Shown here: piece by piece, positions 35,017-35,832 of the stretch
How positions within the stretch are numbered: position 1 is the first letter of the stretch
How the letters are laid out: each line of letters begins with the position of its first letter
DNA from: Spongospora subterranea
Taxonomy: Eukaryota > Endomyxa > Phytomyxea > Plasmodiophorida > Plasmodiophoridae
Direction of reading: 5' to 3'
DNA length: 35,832 nucleotides
Assembly (NCBI GenBank): GCA_900404475.1
Contig: OUQQ01000144.1
Span: 1 to 35,832, forward strand
Notes under the pieces: generated by a model
The model's input: the letters and a program-made list of their open reading frames with translations, nothing else
The model's database searches: none
What the model was told of the DNA's origin: nothing
Made by a program: the position numbers and the translations under genes

Positions 35017-35637
35017 TTATTGTTTAAAATTTAATAATCTTCTGAGATTGGCGGCCCGTTTCTTGTTGACTGGTGTGTTCCTCTTGGAAGCGCCGATCTT
35101 GACAGGTTGCACTGCTCCGGGAGATTTAGGGATTGATACATTGCACGTTCACTGTTTACGAGGTCATCATAGATATAGAACCCTTCAGCGGAACGTCGTT
35201 TCTTCGAACAATTGCAAAAAAATAGCAGCCCCAGTCCTTAGATGAGTAAATGCGGCCCATCAACTGCCAATCACGACCGTCCACACTCATAGTTTCAGGA
35301 CATCGGAGCTGTACCTAGTTCAATGAATAGCACCTTGTTAGATAACTTCACTTTAGTTCTGCAGTGAATTAATCAGTTGACAATATTACATGAAGGAGGG
35401 TACAGAATCTGAGTGATCATCCACTTGGAACAGTGCTTGAAAAACGGTGGCAGGATTACCAAACTGTCCTGAACGGAAAAGTTTGCGGTCATGTACCACG
35501 AACTGCACAAGTTGACTGAGACCGGATTTGAGCAGTCCAGTAATGTTCGTATCTGACGAAGCCTCGGACCTGAGTTGAAAATGACCAATCATTTTCAAAA
35601 AAGGCTCATAGCAGCCAGAAAACAGCATTGCATTCAT
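35017..35637 (-). CDS. Last exons of an unrecognised minus-strand gene (partial)
   Basis: Three exons in consistent phase: 35637-35404, 35314-35182 and 35111-35017, with introns GTACCC...CTAG and GTTCTA...GCAG and an acceptor (CACTTAG) before 35637. The coded end reads LFSGCYEPFLKMIGHFQLRS, then LLKSGLSQLVQFVVHDRKLF, then PETMSVDGRDWQLMGRIYSS, and finishes with the basic tail KRNTPVNKKRAANLRRLLNF. The hydrophobic helical pattern of the first exon could be a HEAT-like repeat and the basic tail a nuclear localisation signal, but both are guesses. The 5' part lies beyond the window. Support is the splice-phase agreement and the low-stop frames; the family is not recognised. Confidence 0.5.
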
Positions 35638-35832
35638 CTAAGTGACATAGAGTTGAGAGTTAGAATTGCACAGATTCAACCTACGTACAGGGCAAACCTG
35701 GAAACAAGCAAATAAACATTCCAATAAAGACGTGATGTAGCACGTATTATTGTCATGGCTATAACTTTGATACGTAGTCAGTGCATTTCTATCAATGTTA
35801 CGACTTCCTTTGGGGCGACCTAATTTAGCTTT
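35638..35832. other. Window edge, probable intron of the minus-strand gene
   Basis: Minus-strand reading shows further splice-like signals (a TTTCCAG near 35700) but no exon could be fixed. Confidence 0.25.

Overview
This is a eukaryotic nuclear window. Nearly every host gene is split by short GT-AG introns (mostly about 30-180 bp), the gene set is eukaryote-specific, and several LTR retrotransposons in different states of decay lie between the genes. I cannot name the organism. Candidates are an early-diverging fungus, an ichthyosporean or another opisthokont-like protist. The evidence is compact genes, chromodomain Ty3/gypsy elements, Ty1/copia elements, a plant/fungal-style NDUFS5 and a prominin-like protein. 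Exon models were built by hand from splice sites, reading phase and remembered protein families; nothing was searched or computed.

Layout. 1-900: a double helix-turn-helix exon of an integrase-type gene, then a pyrimidine-rich intron-like tract. 917-2312 (-): a decayed Ty3/gypsy polyprotein. 2668-2959 (+): complex I subunit NDUFS5. 3200-8510 (+): a 19-exon, about 1,200-residue, five-membrane-span prominin-like protein whose big outer loop carries a 20-residue repeat with an N-glycosylation sequon in most units. 8699-9755 (-): MOB1. 10654-10880 (-): a partial copy of a coiled-coil gene found whole at 16267-17085. 11184-14575: a broken Ty1/copia element ending in an inverted copy of its own reverse transcriptase. 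14590-15560: unrecognised open frames and a 3 x 45 bp tandem repeat. 16267-17085 (+): coiled-coil protein. 17612-20568 (+): CDC23/APC8. 21435-21777: a 343 bp foldback hairpin. 22978-25063 (-): SRPK kinase. 25871-27380 (+): OTU1/YOD1 deubiquitinase with an NZF zinc finger at its C-terminus. 28311-29517 (+): cysteine dioxygenase. 29990-34110: a pile of copia and gypsy remnants, including two facing LTRs. 35017-35637 (-): the last exons of an unrecognised gene.

The host genes are housekeeping or regulatory and do not form one pathway. MOB1 (NDR/LATS kinase activation, mitotic exit) and CDC23 (anaphase-promoting complex) both act in mitosis; SRPK phosphorylates SR splicing factors; YOD1 works with p97/CDC48; CDO catabolises cysteine; NDUFS5 is respiratory. 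The most unusual features are the repeat-bearing five-span membrane protein and the repeated occurrence of inverted duplications: five separate ones, four in retroelement or foldback sequence and one copying a host gene end.
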